From: Cellulosimicrobium cellulans
GTDB taxonomy: Bacteria > Actinomycetota > Actinomycetes > Actinomycetales > Cellulomonadaceae
Assembly (NCBI RefSeq): GCF_006539945.1
Contig: NZ_BJNZ01000016.1
Span: 39,682 to 103,681 of the forward strand
DNA: 64,000 nucleotides
Direction of reading: 5' to 3'
Position numbers and translations under genes: made by a program. Within the stretch, counting starts at the first letter, position 1; the number at the start of each line of letters is the position of its first letter. Shown here in pieces: positions 16,201-26,100 of this stretch. The notes beneath the pieces are model-generated. The model made no database searches, was not told where the DNA came from, and was given only the letters and a program-made list of their open reading frames with translations.

Positions 16201-18693
16201 CGTCGGCGGGGTGTCGGGGGCGACGGACGCGATGCGGTGCACCGCGACCGTGAGCTCCGCGTCGCGCGCCGGGTCCTGCGCGCGCAGCCGTCCGGCATCG
16301 AGCGTGAGGGGCCGCACGCGGCGGCGGTCCTGCGAGCCCGTCGGCCCGACCACCTCGAGCCAGACCGACGCCCCGTCCGCGATGGCCTCGCGCAGCAGAC
16401 CCAACGCGGCCACCGGGTCGGATGTTCCCTCCGCGGGGGCGTACCCGTCGGGGCGTCCGTTCGTGCCCGACGGCGTCCGCCCGCCCGTGCGCGTCCCGTC
16501 GCCCTCCGCGTGGGCCGTCCGTCCGGTCCGCCCGCCCGCTCCGGCACCCCCGCGCTCGGCCGAGCGGGCGTCCGCCGCGCGCAGGCGTGCGACGAGGTCC
16601 GCGAACCGCTGGGTGCGTTCAGAGACGCCGCCCGGCTCGTCGACGCGCGCCCCGGAACCGAGGACGACGCCGGTCCGCGCGCGCCCGCCCGCGCGCCGCC
16701 CCGTGGTCCCGGCCCGGCCGCGTCGGGACGGCGCGACGCCGTCGGGCGCGCCCCGCCGGCCGGCCCGGTCCGCGACGAGCACACGCCCGTCCGGGCCCTC
16801 GACGACGGCCGGCACGCCGCGGGCGCGCAACGCCTCCTGGAGCTCCCCGGCGGGCGCGGCCGACGCGAGCACGGTCGGCGCGAGGAGCACCAGCCCCAGC
16901 CCGCGCAGGGCCGGGTCCTCCGCGATCCCGGCGAGCAGGACCGGGTCCTCGGCACGCACGTACGACGACGCCGTCCCTACGCGGACCCGGCCGTGGCGGC
17001 GGGCCGTGTCCCGCACCAGGTACTCGAGCGGCTGCGGCACGGGCGTGCGCGAGTGCGCCGCGAGCTCGGCGAGGAGCTCGTCGGCCGTCGCGCCGCGGTC
17101 GAGCGCGCGCAGGACGGAGTCCGGGGTGAACCGGACCGTCGTCGCGGCGCCGCGGGACTCGACGTCGGCCGCCACCTCCACGAGCCGCTCGAGCGTGCGC
17201 GACGGTCGGCCCGGCACGATGCCCGTGAGATCGCCCTGGAGCAGCAGGTCGTCGACCTCCGCCGGGAGCACCGCCTCGAAGGCGGCGCCGAGGTCGGCCG
17301 GGCCGGCCCCGGACGACGACGCCGCGTCGTCGGACCCGAGGAGGACACGGCCCGGGGGAGCGAGCGCACCTGCGCCGGTCGCCCCGAGCAGCGCGGCCTC
17401 GCGCAGCAGCCCCGCGACGGCCTGCTCCGGCGGCACCGCCCGGGGCGTGCGCCAGCGGAGCACCGCGACGACGTCGGCCGCGGCGAGCGGGCGCCCGGGG
17501 GCGAGGTCGAGGACGTCCAGGACGGAGCGGCGCAGCCGGGGCACCCACGGGCGCCACAGCTCCGGGTCGAGCGCGGCACGGAGGGCGCCCTTCTCGTCGC
17601 GGCTGCCCACGAGCCAGGGGGTGCGGCGCGAGCGCCACCAGCCCCGGGCGAGCGTCGCCCAGCGATCGCCCAGGTCGTCGTCGAGCCAGTCCTCCGCGGC
17701 GAGGGTCGGGGCGAACGTGGGCGGGTCGTCGCCGTCGTCGGCCACGAGCCCGGCCGCCGCGGCCAGCTCGACGACGGCGGCGGCCGTCGGGTCGTCCACC
17801 TCGAGCGCGAGGGCGGCCCGCCGCAGGTCGCGCACCCCGAGCCCGCCGGCACGCAGCACGCCCGGCGGGTGCTCGGTCCAGTGCGTCACGAGCCGAGCCA
17901 CGAGCCGCACGGCCTCCAGCCCGGCGCTCGCGGACTCCGCGTCGACCGTCGTCGTCGGGAGCTCGCGGACCTCCGGGACGGGCGGCGCGGTCCGGACGTC
18001 ACGGTGCGTGCGGCCGCCGCGCAGGGCGAGCCCGACCTCCCGCGGCAGCACGACGTGCCGCTCGTCCGTCGCGCGCAGGTAGCCGTGCTCGACGAGCCAG
18101 GCCGTCGCGCGCCGGGCCGACGCGTCCGCGCGGGGCGCGACCCCGACGGGTGGCCCCCACGTCAGCGCGTCGAGGATCGCCCGGGCGCCCGGCGGGGCGT
18201 CGTCGGGCAGGTCGCCGGGCGGCGCGCTCGTCCCGGTCGCGCTCGCGTCCCCGGCAGCGAGAGCCGCGACGGGGCCGAGGCCGGCGGGGTGGGGGCCGAG
18301 GACCTCCGCGACACCGGGCGCCGGGCGGAACCCGGCCGACCGGGTGCCGGGGGTCCAGACGAGCGCGAGCTCGTCGAGGAGGGCGAGCGCGGCGGTCACG
18401 CGCGACCGGTCGACGCCCGTCGCCCGGGCGACCGCCGCCGCCGTCGCGGAGGACCCCACCGAGTCGAGGACCAGCACCGACTCCAGGACGTGGAGCGTGA
18501 GCTCGTCCAGCCCCGTGAGCGCGCGTTCCAGGCTCGTCCGGTTCATCGCGCGCGCGGCGAGCGAGAGGAGGGTCGACGGCGACGGCGTCGCGAGGTCGGG
18601 ACGCCGTCCGAGCAGCGCGACCAGGGCGGCGTCGTCGCGCTGGCGCAGCGACTCGCTGTACGTCGGAGCCCGCTCGGGCCGGGAGGTGGCCAT
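16177..18693 (-). CDS. Helicase-associated-domain protein (Helicase_C_3 type)
   Basis: 838 residues with no Walker motifs. The N-terminal half has winged-helix-like repeats (about 20-130, LDELTLHVLESVLVLDSV); the C-terminus holds a helicase-associated beta domain typical of proteins encoded next to actinobacterial XPB genes. It is Ala/Arg-rich between about 600 and 760, a likely disordered linker. The ATG at 18693 is preferred to an upstream in-frame start because the family begins at the ATSRPE/YSESLR segment. Its final codons and TAG stop come from repeat array B, so the C-terminal ENPGGAR tail is repeat-encoded. Probably a structural partner of the helicase. Confidence 0.75.
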   Translation of the reverse strand: MATSRPERAPTYSESLRQRDDAALVALLGRRPDLATPSPSTLLSLAARAMNRTSLERALTGLDELTLHVLESVLVLDSVGSSATAAAVARATGVDRSRVTAALALLDELALVWTPGTRSAGFRPAPGVAEVLGPHPAGLGPVAALAAGDASATGTSAPPGDLPDDAPPGARAILDALTWGPPVGVAPRADASARRATAWLVEHGYLRATDERHVVLPREVGLALRGGRTHRDVRTAPPVPEVRELPTTTVDAESASAGLEAVRLVARLVTHWTEHPPGVLRAGGLGVRDLRRAALALEVDDPTAAAVVELAAAAGLVADDGDDPPTFAPTLAAEDWLDDDLGDRWATLARGWWRSRRTPWLVGSRDEKGALRAALDPELWRPWVPRLRRSVLDVLDLAPGRPLAAADVVAVLRWRTPRAVPPEQAVAGLLREAALLGATGAGALAPPGRVLLGSDDAASSSGAGPADLGAAFEAVLPAEVDDLLLQGDLTGIVPGRPSRTLERLVEVAADVESRGAATTVRFTPDSVLRALDRGATADELLAELAAHSRTPVPQPLEYLVRDTARRHGRVRVGTASSYVRAEDPVLLAGIAEDPALRGLGLVLLAPTVLASAAPAGELQEALRARGVPAVVEGPDGRVLVADRAGRRGAPDGVAPSRRGRAGTTGRRAGGRARTGVVLGSGARVDEPGGVSERTQRFADLVARLRAADARSAERGGAGAGGRTGRTAHAEGDGTRTGGRTPSGTNGRPDGYAPAEGTSDPVAALGLLREAIADGASVWLEVVGPTGSQDRRRVRPLTLDAGRLRAQDPARDAELTVAVHRIASVAPDTPPTENPGGAR

Positions 18694-18742
18694 CCGTTCG
18701 ATGTTACGCGCCGGGCCCGGTCCCACGAGATCGGTGATCGCG

Positions 18743-18776
18743 GTCGAGATCGGCAGTCGGGACCGCCGATCTCGAC
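18743..18776. terminator. Hairpin between same-strand genes
   Basis: A perfect 12-bp stem (GTCGAGATCGGC / GCCGATCTCGAC) with a 10-base loop, located just downstream of the AbiEi/DUF559-type gene and before the helicase-associated gene. The loop and right arm GGGACCGCCGA(T/C)CTCGAC recur at 19911-19926, so it belongs to a small local hairpin family. Confidence 0.65.
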
Positions 18777-18790
18777 GGAACGTGCCGAGG

Positions 18791-19747
18791 TCAGAGAGGC
18801 GGGAGGAACGGGTCGGGGCGGAGGCCGCGGACGACGTCGGGCGGGACGTGCCGCAGGACCCGCGCCACGACGTACGACGGCCGGTCCCGGGAGGTGACGC
18901 GCAGCAGGCGGTTCCCCGTGCGCTCGATCGCCTCCTGCCGGAGCTTCTCCTGGACGAGCACGCGGCCCGGGTCCTCGCGCGGCGCCAGCCCGGACGGGCC
19001 GGTGCGGTACTTCACGAGGCCGTCGAACTCCAGCAGCAACCGCCACCGCGTCCAGCCCAGGTCTACCCGCACCGGGCCGACCTCGGTCCGGAGCGGCACC
19101 TGCGTGTCCGGGCGCGGCAACCCGGTCCGCAGGAGGACGTACCGCAGCCAGGTCTCGCGAGCCGACTCCGCGCCCGGGTCCGCGAGCGCGAGCACGTGCC
19201 GGGCCCGACGGGAACCGCGGCCTCGCGGTGTTCGGTCGAGGACGGCCGCGACGTCGGACCGCCGGACGCCCCGCGCGAGCGCCGCGTCCGCCACGACGAG
19301 ACCGTCGAGCGCGGGCATCGTGCGCAGGCAGTCGGCGGCGGTGCGCGCGAGCGAGGTCGCGGTGACCCCGAGGGTCGACACCCGGTCCTCGGCACCGACC
19401 TCGCCGACGTGCCGTGTCACGTCGCGCGCCGCGGAGCCCGACCTGCGGTACGGCTGGAACACGTGGGTCGTCGTCGGGAGCTCCCACACGGGCAGGCCGT
19501 GCAGGAGCGCTGCGGACGCGTGGCTCACGACGGGGTCGGCGCGGAGGGCGCGGGCGACGGCACCGGCTCGGACGACCGCGAGCGTGCGCGCTGCCAGGAG
19601 AGGCGGTACGTCGGGCGGGGGCGTGTCGCGGTACGCGCCGCGCCGCACGCGTTCCCACTCGCCGGCGGCGATGCGGTGCCGGACCTCTTCCGGGAGGTGC
19701 TCGTGCGCGAGGTGCACAGGGGTCTGGGGCTCTCGACTCGTCGGCAT
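18791..19747 (-). CDS. AbiEi-like / DUF559-type protein with Vsr-like C-terminal domain
   Basis: 318 residues. The N-terminal half resembles the AbiEi antitoxin-like winged domain widespread in actinobacteria (VRRGAYRDTPP, SHASAALLHGLPVW). The C-terminal half (about 200-300) has the DUF559/Vsr-like nuclease layout: VRVDLGWTRWRLLLEFDGLVKY gives a D...E-x-D pattern followed by K. No AbiEii toxin gene is adjacent, so a toxin-antitoxin role is unlikely from context. Such genes occur in many copies per actinobacterial genome and their role is unproven. Confidence 0.7.
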   Translation of the reverse strand: MPTSREPQTPVHLAHEHLPEEVRHRIAAGEWERVRRGAYRDTPPPDVPPLLAARTLAVVRAGAVARALRADPVVSHASAALLHGLPVWELPTTTHVFQPYRRSGSAARDVTRHVGEVGAEDRVSTLGVTATSLARTAADCLRTMPALDGLVVADAALARGVRRSDVAAVLDRTPRGRGSRRARHVLALADPGAESARETWLRYVLLRTGLPRPDTQVPLRTEVGPVRVDLGWTRWRLLLEFDGLVKYRTGPSGLAPREDPGRVLVQEKLRQEAIERTGNRLLRVTSRDRPSYVVARVLRHVPPDVVRGLRPDPFLPPL

Positions 19748-19893
19748 GGGAGGAGATCGTGCCGCCCCGGAGACCGCCGCGGGCCGGGCGGGACCGGAGC
19801 TGTGGACGACGCCTGCGCGGTGCGGCGGCTGTGGACGGCGCCCCTGACGCGTCCCCGTGCCGTCCAGCCCGGCGCACCTGTTCGGCAGGTTCT

Positions 19894-19948
19894 GCCGACA
19901 TCGGCGGGTGGGACCGCCGACCTCGACTCCGACCGCCGACCTCGGCGG
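19894..19948. terminator. GC-rich inverted repeats downstream of the epimerase gene
   Basis: Contains CCGACATCGGCGG, an internal duplication of GACCGCCGACCTCG, and a perfect CCGCCGA-cc-TCGGCGG hairpin at 19933-19948, directly after the epimerase stop at 19958. Likely terminator. Sequence kinship with the hairpin at 18743 suggests a shared origin. Confidence 0.5.
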
Positions 19949-19957
19949 ATCCGGTGC

Positions 19958-20896
19958 TCAGGCGTGGGCGGTGCTCCGGCAGACCTCGTCCCAGGGGGTC
20001 GGCTCGATCCCGAAGCGGGCGCGCGCCGCCGTGTCGTCGAGGACGTAGGGGCGCTCCCACTGGTAGGCGAGGTCGCGCAGCTCGCGCAGGAGGGGCGAGA
20101 AGAGGCCGGCGGCGGCGAGGCTCGCACCGCGCAGGGAGCGGACCCGGACGGGCGGGCGCCCGACGCTCGCGAGGACGTCCGTGAGCGCCTCGCGCTGCGT
20201 GCGTGGCGGGTTGCTCGGGGTGTGCCACGTGCGGCCGTGCGCGTCGGGGTCCGCCGCCGCCGCGACGAGCGTGCGCGCGGCGTCGCGGACGTCGGTGAAC
20301 GAGTGCGGCAGGTCGGTGCGCCCGATCATCGTCACGGAGCGCCCGCGCAGGGCGGGCGGCACGACGCGCGAGACGTGCCCGTTGCTCCCGACCCCGGGCC
20401 CGACGAAGTCGGAGCTGCGGACCTCGACGACGTGCGCGCGACCGGCGCGGTGCGCGGCGAGCGCGTCGGCCCAGAGCCGGGCGCGCAGGACGCCCTTGTG
20501 GTCGGCCGCGACGTCGGGCAGGTCCTCGGTCATCGGCCCGTCGACGGGACCGTACGGGTAGAGGTTGCCCGTGATCGCGTAGACGACGCCGGTGCGCTCG
20601 ACGGCGGTGAGCAGCGCGGTCGCGAGCGGCGGCCAGACCCGCTCCCACTGGGTGTAGTCGCCGGGGTTGGCGCAGTTGTAGAGCACGTCGGCGCCCTCGG
20701 CGACGCGGGCGAGGGCGTCCGCGTCCGAGGCGTCGAGGGCGAGGTGCGTGACACCCGCGACGCCGGTGTCCCGGCCGCTGCGGGTGACGACGGTGACGTG
20801 CGAGCCGCGGGCCGCGAGCTCGGCGGCGACGTGGCGGCCGACGGGGCCCGCGCCGACGACGACGTGCCGGTCGGCGGGGGACGGTGCGCTGGGCAT
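19958..20896 (-). CDS. NAD(P)-dependent epimerase/dehydratase-type oxidoreductase
   Basis: 312 residues with an N-terminal Rossmann motif VVGAGPVGRHVAAELAARG, the extended-SDR-like ITGNLYPYGPVD region (YxxxK-type Tyr weakly conserved) and a DLPHSFTDVRDAARTLV segment typical of NAD-dependent epimerase-like proteins. The substrate is unknown. GGAG lies 6-7 bases before the ATG. Divergent from a TetR gene with two palindromic operators between them, which implies it is the TetR target, perhaps an inducible detoxification or sugar/quinone reductase. Confidence 0.8.
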   Translation of the reverse strand: MPSAPSPADRHVVVGAGPVGRHVAAELAARGSHVTVVTRSGRDTGVAGVTHLALDASDADALARVAEGADVLYNCANPGDYTQWERVWPPLATALLTAVERTGVVYAITGNLYPYGPVDGPMTEDLPDVAADHKGVLRARLWADALAAHRAGRAHVVEVRSSDFVGPGVGSNGHVSRVVPPALRGRSVTMIGRTDLPHSFTDVRDAARTLVAAAADPDAHGRTWHTPSNPPRTQREALTDVLASVGRPPVRVRSLRGASLAAAGLFSPLLRELRDLAYQWERPYVLDDTAARARFGIEPTPWDEVCRSTAHA

Positions 20897-20909
20897 GAGG
20901 TCTCCTTTC

Positions 20910-20980
20910 CGAGAGCAGTGCTCTCGCTTCATCGAGGAGCATGGCACGGGCGGGGGTCTCATGCAAGAGCGGTGCTCTCG
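20910..20980. promoter_or_regulatory. Paired TetR operators in the epimerase-tetR divergent region
   Basis: A perfect 17-bp palindrome, CGAGAGCAGTGCTCTCG, at 20910-20926 and a second copy with two arm mismatches (CAAGAGCGGTGCTCTCG) at 20964-20980. A third half-site, GCGCTCTCG, is at 20992-21000. The spacing and location, 14 and 37 bases from the two start codons, are those of an autoregulated TetR circuit controlling both genes. Confidence 0.85.
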
Positions 20981-21016
20981 TTTGTGGGCGGCGCTCTCGT
21001 CTGCCACCCTGGCGGG

Positions 21017-21766
21017 ATGACGGCACCCCGGACGGCGCGCGCCCTGGCGCGCGAGACCCTGACGCGCGACATCCTCGACGCCGCCCGAGCGCGCCTCGTG
21101 GCCGACGGCCCTGCCGCGCTCTCGCTGCGGGCCGTCGCGCGCGACGTCGGCATGGTGTCGTCGGCCGTCTACCGCTACTTCCCGAGCCGCGACGCGCTGC
21201 TCACCGCGCTCCTCGTCGAGTGCTACGACGAGCTCGGCGCGGCCGTCGAGGCCGCGGAGGCCGCCGTCGCGCGCGACGACCTGACCGGCCGGTGGCTCGC
21301 CGCGTGCCGGGCGCTGCGGTCGTGGTGCGTCCAGCGCCCTGGCGACTTCGCGCTGCTCTACGGCACGCCCGTCCCGGGGTACGCGGCACCGCAGGACACC
21401 GTCGAGCCCGCGACCCGGGTCGTGCGCGCGCTCGTCGGGATCGTCGCCGACTCCTGGGAGGGCGGCGAGGGCCCGGTCCCTGCCCCGCGGGACGGCGGCG
21501 AAGCGGCCACGCTGGTCGCCCCCGCCGTCGCGTACGTGAGCGCACGCGGCCTCGCCGCGCCCGACGCCCCGGCGGAGGCCGTCGTGCGCACGCTCATCGC
21601 CTGGACCACCCTGTTCGGCACGGTCTCCTTCGAGCTGTTCGGCCACCTCCACCGCACGGTGGCCGACTACGCGGACTGGTTCGACGCCGTCGCGCTGCGG
21701 GTGGGGGCGGACGCCGGCGTCGTCCCGCGCGGGACGGATGCGGCTTTGCCGCCGCATGGCCGGTAG
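21017..21766 (+). CDS. TetR-family transcriptional regulator
   Basis: 249 residues: N-terminal HTH (ILDAARARLVADGPAALSLRAVARDVGMVSSAVYRYFPSRDALL, about 15-60) and a C-terminal ligand domain of the WHG/TetR_C_33 type (RPGDFALLYGTPVPGY ... FELFGHL). The start ATG at 21017 follows GGCGGG. It should repress itself and the divergent epimerase gene through the two palindromes between them. Ligand unknown. Confidence 0.92.
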   Translation: MTAPRTARALARETLTRDILDAARARLVADGPAALSLRAVARDVGMVSSAVYRYFPSRDALLTALLVECYDELGAAVEAAEAAVARDDLTGRWLAACRALRSWCVQRPGDFALLYGTPVPGYAAPQDTVEPATRVVRALVGIVADSWEGGEGPVPAPRDGGEAATLVAPAVAYVSARGLAAPDAPAEAVVRTLIAWTTLFGTVSFELFGHLHRTVADYADWFDAVALRVGADAGVVPRGTDAALPPHGR

Positions 21767-21806
21767 CCTGGGGGTTCTGGTTCCTACGAGCACGAACGAG
21801 GTTCAC

Positions 21807-22190
21807 GTGCCCACCGGCAAGGTCAAGTGGTTCGACACCGAACGCGGGTTCGGCTTCATCGCCAACGACGACGGCGGCGAGGTCTTCCTGCACGCCTCCG
21901 CGCTGCCCGCGGACGCCCCCGCGCCCAAGCCGGGTGCGCGCGTCGACTTCGGCGTCGCCGACGGGCGCCGCGGCCCGCAGGCGCTCGCGGTCAAGCTCCT
22001 CGACCCGGCCCCGTCCGTGGTCAAGGCGAAGCGTCGCTCGGCCGACGAGATGGCGGTCATCGTGGAGGACCTCATCAAGGAGCTCGACGGGATCGGCAAC
22101 GGGCTGCGCCGCGGCCGCTACCCGGAGAAGGGCAAGTCCACGATGGTCGCCAAGGTCCTGCGCGTGGTCGCCGACGAGATCGAGGGCTGA
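21807..22190 (+). CDS. Cold-shock-domain protein with C-terminal extension
   Basis: 127 residues with a GTG start (GAGG 6 bases upstream). Residues 1-65 are a CspA-type nucleic-acid-binding domain with TGKVKWF, RNP1 (RGFGFI) and RNP2 (EVFLHAS). The C-terminal 60 residues (ADEMAVIVEDLIKELDGIGNGLRRGRYPEKGKSTMVAKVLRVVADEIEG) form a helical extension absent from canonical 67-residue CspA but typical of one actinobacterial type. Only one base separates its stop from the next start, so it begins an operon with DUF3027 and the sacsin-like ATPase. Confidence 0.92.
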   Translation: MPTGKVKWFDTERGFGFIANDDGGEVFLHASALPADAPAPKPGARVDFGVADGRRGPQALAVKLLDPAPSVVKAKRRSADEMAVIVEDLIKELDGIGNGLRRGRYPEKGKSTMVAKVLRVVADEIEG

Positions 22191-22191
22191 C

Positions 22192-23133
22192 ATGGTCGCC
22201 GTGGCTGCCGCCGAGGAGCGTTCCCGGGGAGTGTCCGCGCGTGCCGCGCGCGACGCCGTGCTCACGGGCGCGGTCGAGCTCGCGCGCGCCGCGGCCCAGG
22301 AGGTCGCCGAGAGCCCCGAGGACGTCGGGGAGCACCTCGGCACGTACGCGGAGGCGGACCGCCTCATCTCCCACCGGTTCGCGTGCACGATGCGCGGCTA
22401 CCGCGGCTGGCACTGGACCGTCACCCTCGCGCGCGTGCCCCGCGGCCGGACGGCGACGGTGTGCGAGGTCGAGCTGCTGCCGGGTGACGGCGCGCTGCTC
22501 GCACCCTCGTGGCTGCCGTGGTCCGAGCGCCTGCGTCCGGGCGACGTGGGGCCGGGCGACGTGCTCCCGTTCCGCGCCGACGACCCGCGCCTCGAGCCCG
22601 GCTACGTGCCGACGGGCGACGAGGAGCAGGACTCCGTCGCGATCGACGAGCTCGCCCTCGCGCGCGCCCGCGTCCTGTCCCCGCAGGGCCGGGACGAGGC
22701 AGCGGAGCGCTGGTACCGCGGCTCGCGCGGCCCGACGGCGCGCGGCGCCGTCGCGTCGGCCGCCGAGTGCGGGTCGTGCGGCTTCCTCGTCACCCTGCAG
22801 GGCAGCCTCGGTCAGGTGTTCGGCGTGTGCGCGAACGAGTGGTCGCCCGACGACGGCAAGGTCGTGAGCCTCGATCACGGCTGCGGCGCGCACTCGGAGA
22901 CCGACGTCGAGCCGCAGCGGAGCGACTGGCCGGACGCCGACCCCCTCGTCGACGAGCTGCACGTCGAGATCGTCTCGCTGCTCGAGTCGGTCGCCCCGAC
23001 GGCGGAGCCCGCGACCGAGGCGGTCGCGTCGGCGGCCGCGGACCCCGCGCCCGTGCCCGACGAGGTCCCGGTCGACGCGCAGCCGGACGGTCAGCCGGCC
23101 TCTGAGCCCGCGGCGGACGAGCCGCAGGAGTGA
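22192..23133 (+). CDS. DUF3027-family protein
   Basis: 313 residues. A conserved helical N-terminus (ARDAVLTGAVELARAAAQEVAE) precedes a beta-rich core (RGWHWTVTLARVPRG, LLPSWLPWSERLRPGDVGPGDVLP) and a cysteine cluster, ECGSCGFLV ... GVCANEWSPDDGKVV ... GCGAHSE, which looks like a four-Cys metal site. An acidic Ala/Pro tail (about 255-313) is probably disordered. The function of DUF3027 is not known to me. It is placed between a cold-shock protein and a GHKL ATPase, with a four-base overlap (GTGA) into the latter. Confidence 0.85.
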   Translation: MVAVAAAEERSRGVSARAARDAVLTGAVELARAAAQEVAESPEDVGEHLGTYAEADRLISHRFACTMRGYRGWHWTVTLARVPRGRTATVCEVELLPGDGALLAPSWLPWSERLRPGDVGPGDVLPFRADDPRLEPGYVPTGDEEQDSVAIDELALARARVLSPQGRDEAAERWYRGSRGPTARGAVASAAECGSCGFLVTLQGSLGQVFGVCANEWSPDDGKVVSLDHGCGAHSETDVEPQRSDWPDADPLVDELHVEIVSLLESVAPTAEPATEAVASAAADPAPVPDEVPVDAQPDGQPASEPAADEPQE

Positions 23134-26100
23134 CGGACGACGTCTTCGGGACGGCCGCCCTGCGCCGTGCGGTCCTGGAGGCGTGGCGGTCGTCGCCCAC
23201 GCGTCTGCGCGAGGACGCGAACACCGAGGAGGACCACGCCCACGGGTCGTACCGGGGGCGGGTCGTCGTCGAGCTCGCGCAGAACGCCGCGGACGCGGCG
23301 GCCCGCGCCGGGGTCCCGGGGCGGCTGCGCCTGAGCCTGCACGCGCCGTCGGGACCTGACGGGACCTGGGTGCTGCGCGCGGCGAACACCGGCGAGCCGC
23401 TGGACACGCCGGGCGTCGCGTCGCTCGTGGCGCTGCGCGCGTCCGCGACGGGACAGGGTGCGCGCGACGCCGTCGGACGGACGTCCACGGTCGGCCGGTT
23501 CGGGGTCGGCTTCGCGGCCGTCCGGTCGGTCTCCGACCGGGTGCGGGTCGGGGCGGGGGAGCGTGCCGTCGAGCTGTCGCTCGCCCGCACGCGCGCCGCG
23601 CTCGACGACGTGGTCGCCGACCGTCCCGACCTCGCCGCCGAGGTGGCGCGCCGGGCCGACCGGCTCCCGGTGCTGCGTCTCCCGTTCCCGACCCGCGTCG
23701 AGGTGCCGTCGGGCTACGACACGGTCGTCGAGGTCGAGCTGCGCGACGCCGACGCCCTCGCCGCCGTCCGCGCGGAGCTCGCCGCCGTGGACGACCCGCT
23801 GCTGCTCGCGCTCCCCGCGCTCGCCGAGGTCGTCGTGGCCGGGGACGGTGTCCCGGCGCGTCGGGTCGCCGACGTCGCCGACCGGTGGACCGTCCTGCGC
23901 CGGGAGGGGACGATCGACGCGACCCTGCTCGCGGACCGCCCGGTCGAGGAGCGCTCGTCGACGCGGTGGGCGGTCACCTGGGCGCTGCCCGACGGCGGCG
24001 CTCGGACCGACGTCCTGCACGCCCCGACCCCCACCGACGAGCGTCTCACGTTCCCCGCGCTCCTCCTGGCGACCTTCCCGCTGGACCCGGCGCGCCGGCA
24101 CGTCCCGCCCGGGCCGGTCACCGCGCACGTCGCGCGCGCGGCGGGGCGGGCGTACGCGGAGCTGCTCGGGGGGCTCGCGCGGTCGCACGGCGCCGACGTG
24201 CTGGCCCTGGTCCCGACCGGGCTGCCGGCGAGCGCGGTCGACGCGGAGGTGCGGGCGTCGGCCGAGGAGGAGCTCGCCCGGACCCCGCTCCTCCCGCTCG
24301 ACGCGCCGCCCGCGCGGCGTGCCGAGCAGCCACCCGGGACGGACGACGACGACGCGGCCGACGCCGTCCGGCACTCCCTGGTCGCGCCCGCCGAGGCGCG
24401 CGTCCTCGCGGGCGACGTGGGCGACGCCCGCGTGCGGGCGGAGCTCGGGGTCGCGCACCTGGTGGACGTCCCGGGTCCGCTCCGCGCGGTCGCACGGTCG
24501 CTCGGGGCGCAGGTCGTGAGCCTCGCGGACGTGGTGGACGACCTCCCGCTCGTCGCCGACCCGGCGCGATGGTGGGCGCTGTACGACGCCTTCGCGCCGC
24601 ACGCTGCCGACCGGTCGGTGCTCGAGGCGCTGGGCGCGCTCCCCGTGCCGTTGCTCGGCGGGCAGGTCGTGCGCGGCGCCCGCGGTCTGCTCCTCCTCGA
24701 CACCGGGTCGGGCGAGCGCGCGGACGCGGGCGGCGGGGTGCTGGACGCCCGCGACGCGGCCGACCTCGGGCTGCGCGTCGCCGACCCCCGTGCGGCGCAC
24801 CCGCTGCTGGAACGCCTCGGGGCTCGCACGACGGACCTGCGGGCCGTGCTCTCCGACGGGGCCGTCCGCGAGCGCGTCCTCGCGGCGTCGGACGCGGCCG
24901 AGGCCGGCGACGACCCGGCGCCGGACGTGGAGCGGCTGCTCGCGCTGGTCGCGGCGGCGGTGCGGGAGGTGCCGGACCCGGCGCGGGCGGGGCTGGCGTT
25001 CTGGTGGGGCGAGCTGCCCGTCCCGACGGCCGACGGCGACCGTGCGCCCGTGCGGGGCTGCGCGCTGCCCGGGACGTGGGCCGCGGACGCGCTCGGCGCG
25101 CTCGACCTCGTCGATCCCGCGGTCGTCGACCGCTGGGGCGAGCCGGTGCTGCGCGCGGTGGGGGCGGCCGCCGGGCTCGGGGTGCTGCGCGTGCGCGACG
25201 TGCTCACGCCCGCGTCGGCCGACGACGAGCCGGACCTGGACCCGCACGCGCCGGAGGGGTGGCTGTCCGACTGGGGCGGCTACCTCGCGTACCTCACGAC
25301 GACCCTCGGCCCCGAGGCGTACGTGGGCGACGTCCTCGCGGTCGCCGACCTGGACGCCGTCGCCGACGACGCGTGGCCCGACGCCCTCGCGCGCCTCGCC
25401 GCGGACCCGGCCGCGCGCGAGGCGCTGCTCGCCCCCGTGCGGGCCGAGGGCGGACGCGCGGCCGTGGCGCGCTCGTACACCGCGTGGTGGTTGCGCGAGG
25501 AGCTCGGTGGGGCGTTCGCGCTCGGGACCGGCCACCGGCGTGTCCCGTTCCTGCGCCCGGCACCGCCGGAGGCGGCGGGGCTCGACGACGAGGTGGTGGT
25601 CGCGCTGGGCGGCGTGCGGGACCTCGCGGAGCTCGAGCCGGACGAGTGGGTCGAGCTGCTGGACGACCTGCCCGACGTCGGGCAGGCCGTCGACGCGCAG
25701 GCTGCGCTGACGCTCTGGCGTGCGCTCGGCGTCCTCGCGGGCCGGGGTGAGCGGCTGGACCCGCCGCCGGACCGGGTGCCCGCGCTGCGCGCCGGCGCGG
25801 TGCTCGTGGTCGGCGCCGACGACGTCGCCGTCGCGCCCGACCCGATGTGGTCGCCCGTCCGCGCGGTCCTCCCGGCGCCGCCGGGCCTCGTCGCCGCGGT
25901 CGCGGACCTCCTGGACGTCGCGACCGTCCGGCGGGACGCCCCCGCCCCCGACGCCGCCGGTCGTCGTGCCGACGTCCCCGAGGTGGTGCACGCGGTCCTC
26001 GACGGGCCGGTGCCGCGCACCTGGGAGCGCCACGACGACCTCCGTGTGAGCGGGGTCGCGGTCTCGTGGTGGGTGGAGCGTGGCGGGGGAGCGGACGCCG

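Noticed and set aside
18791..19747. AbiE-type toxin-antitoxin locus
   Set aside because: Only the AbiEi-like half is present, with a nuclease-like C-terminus and no adjacent AbiEii nucleotidyltransferase.
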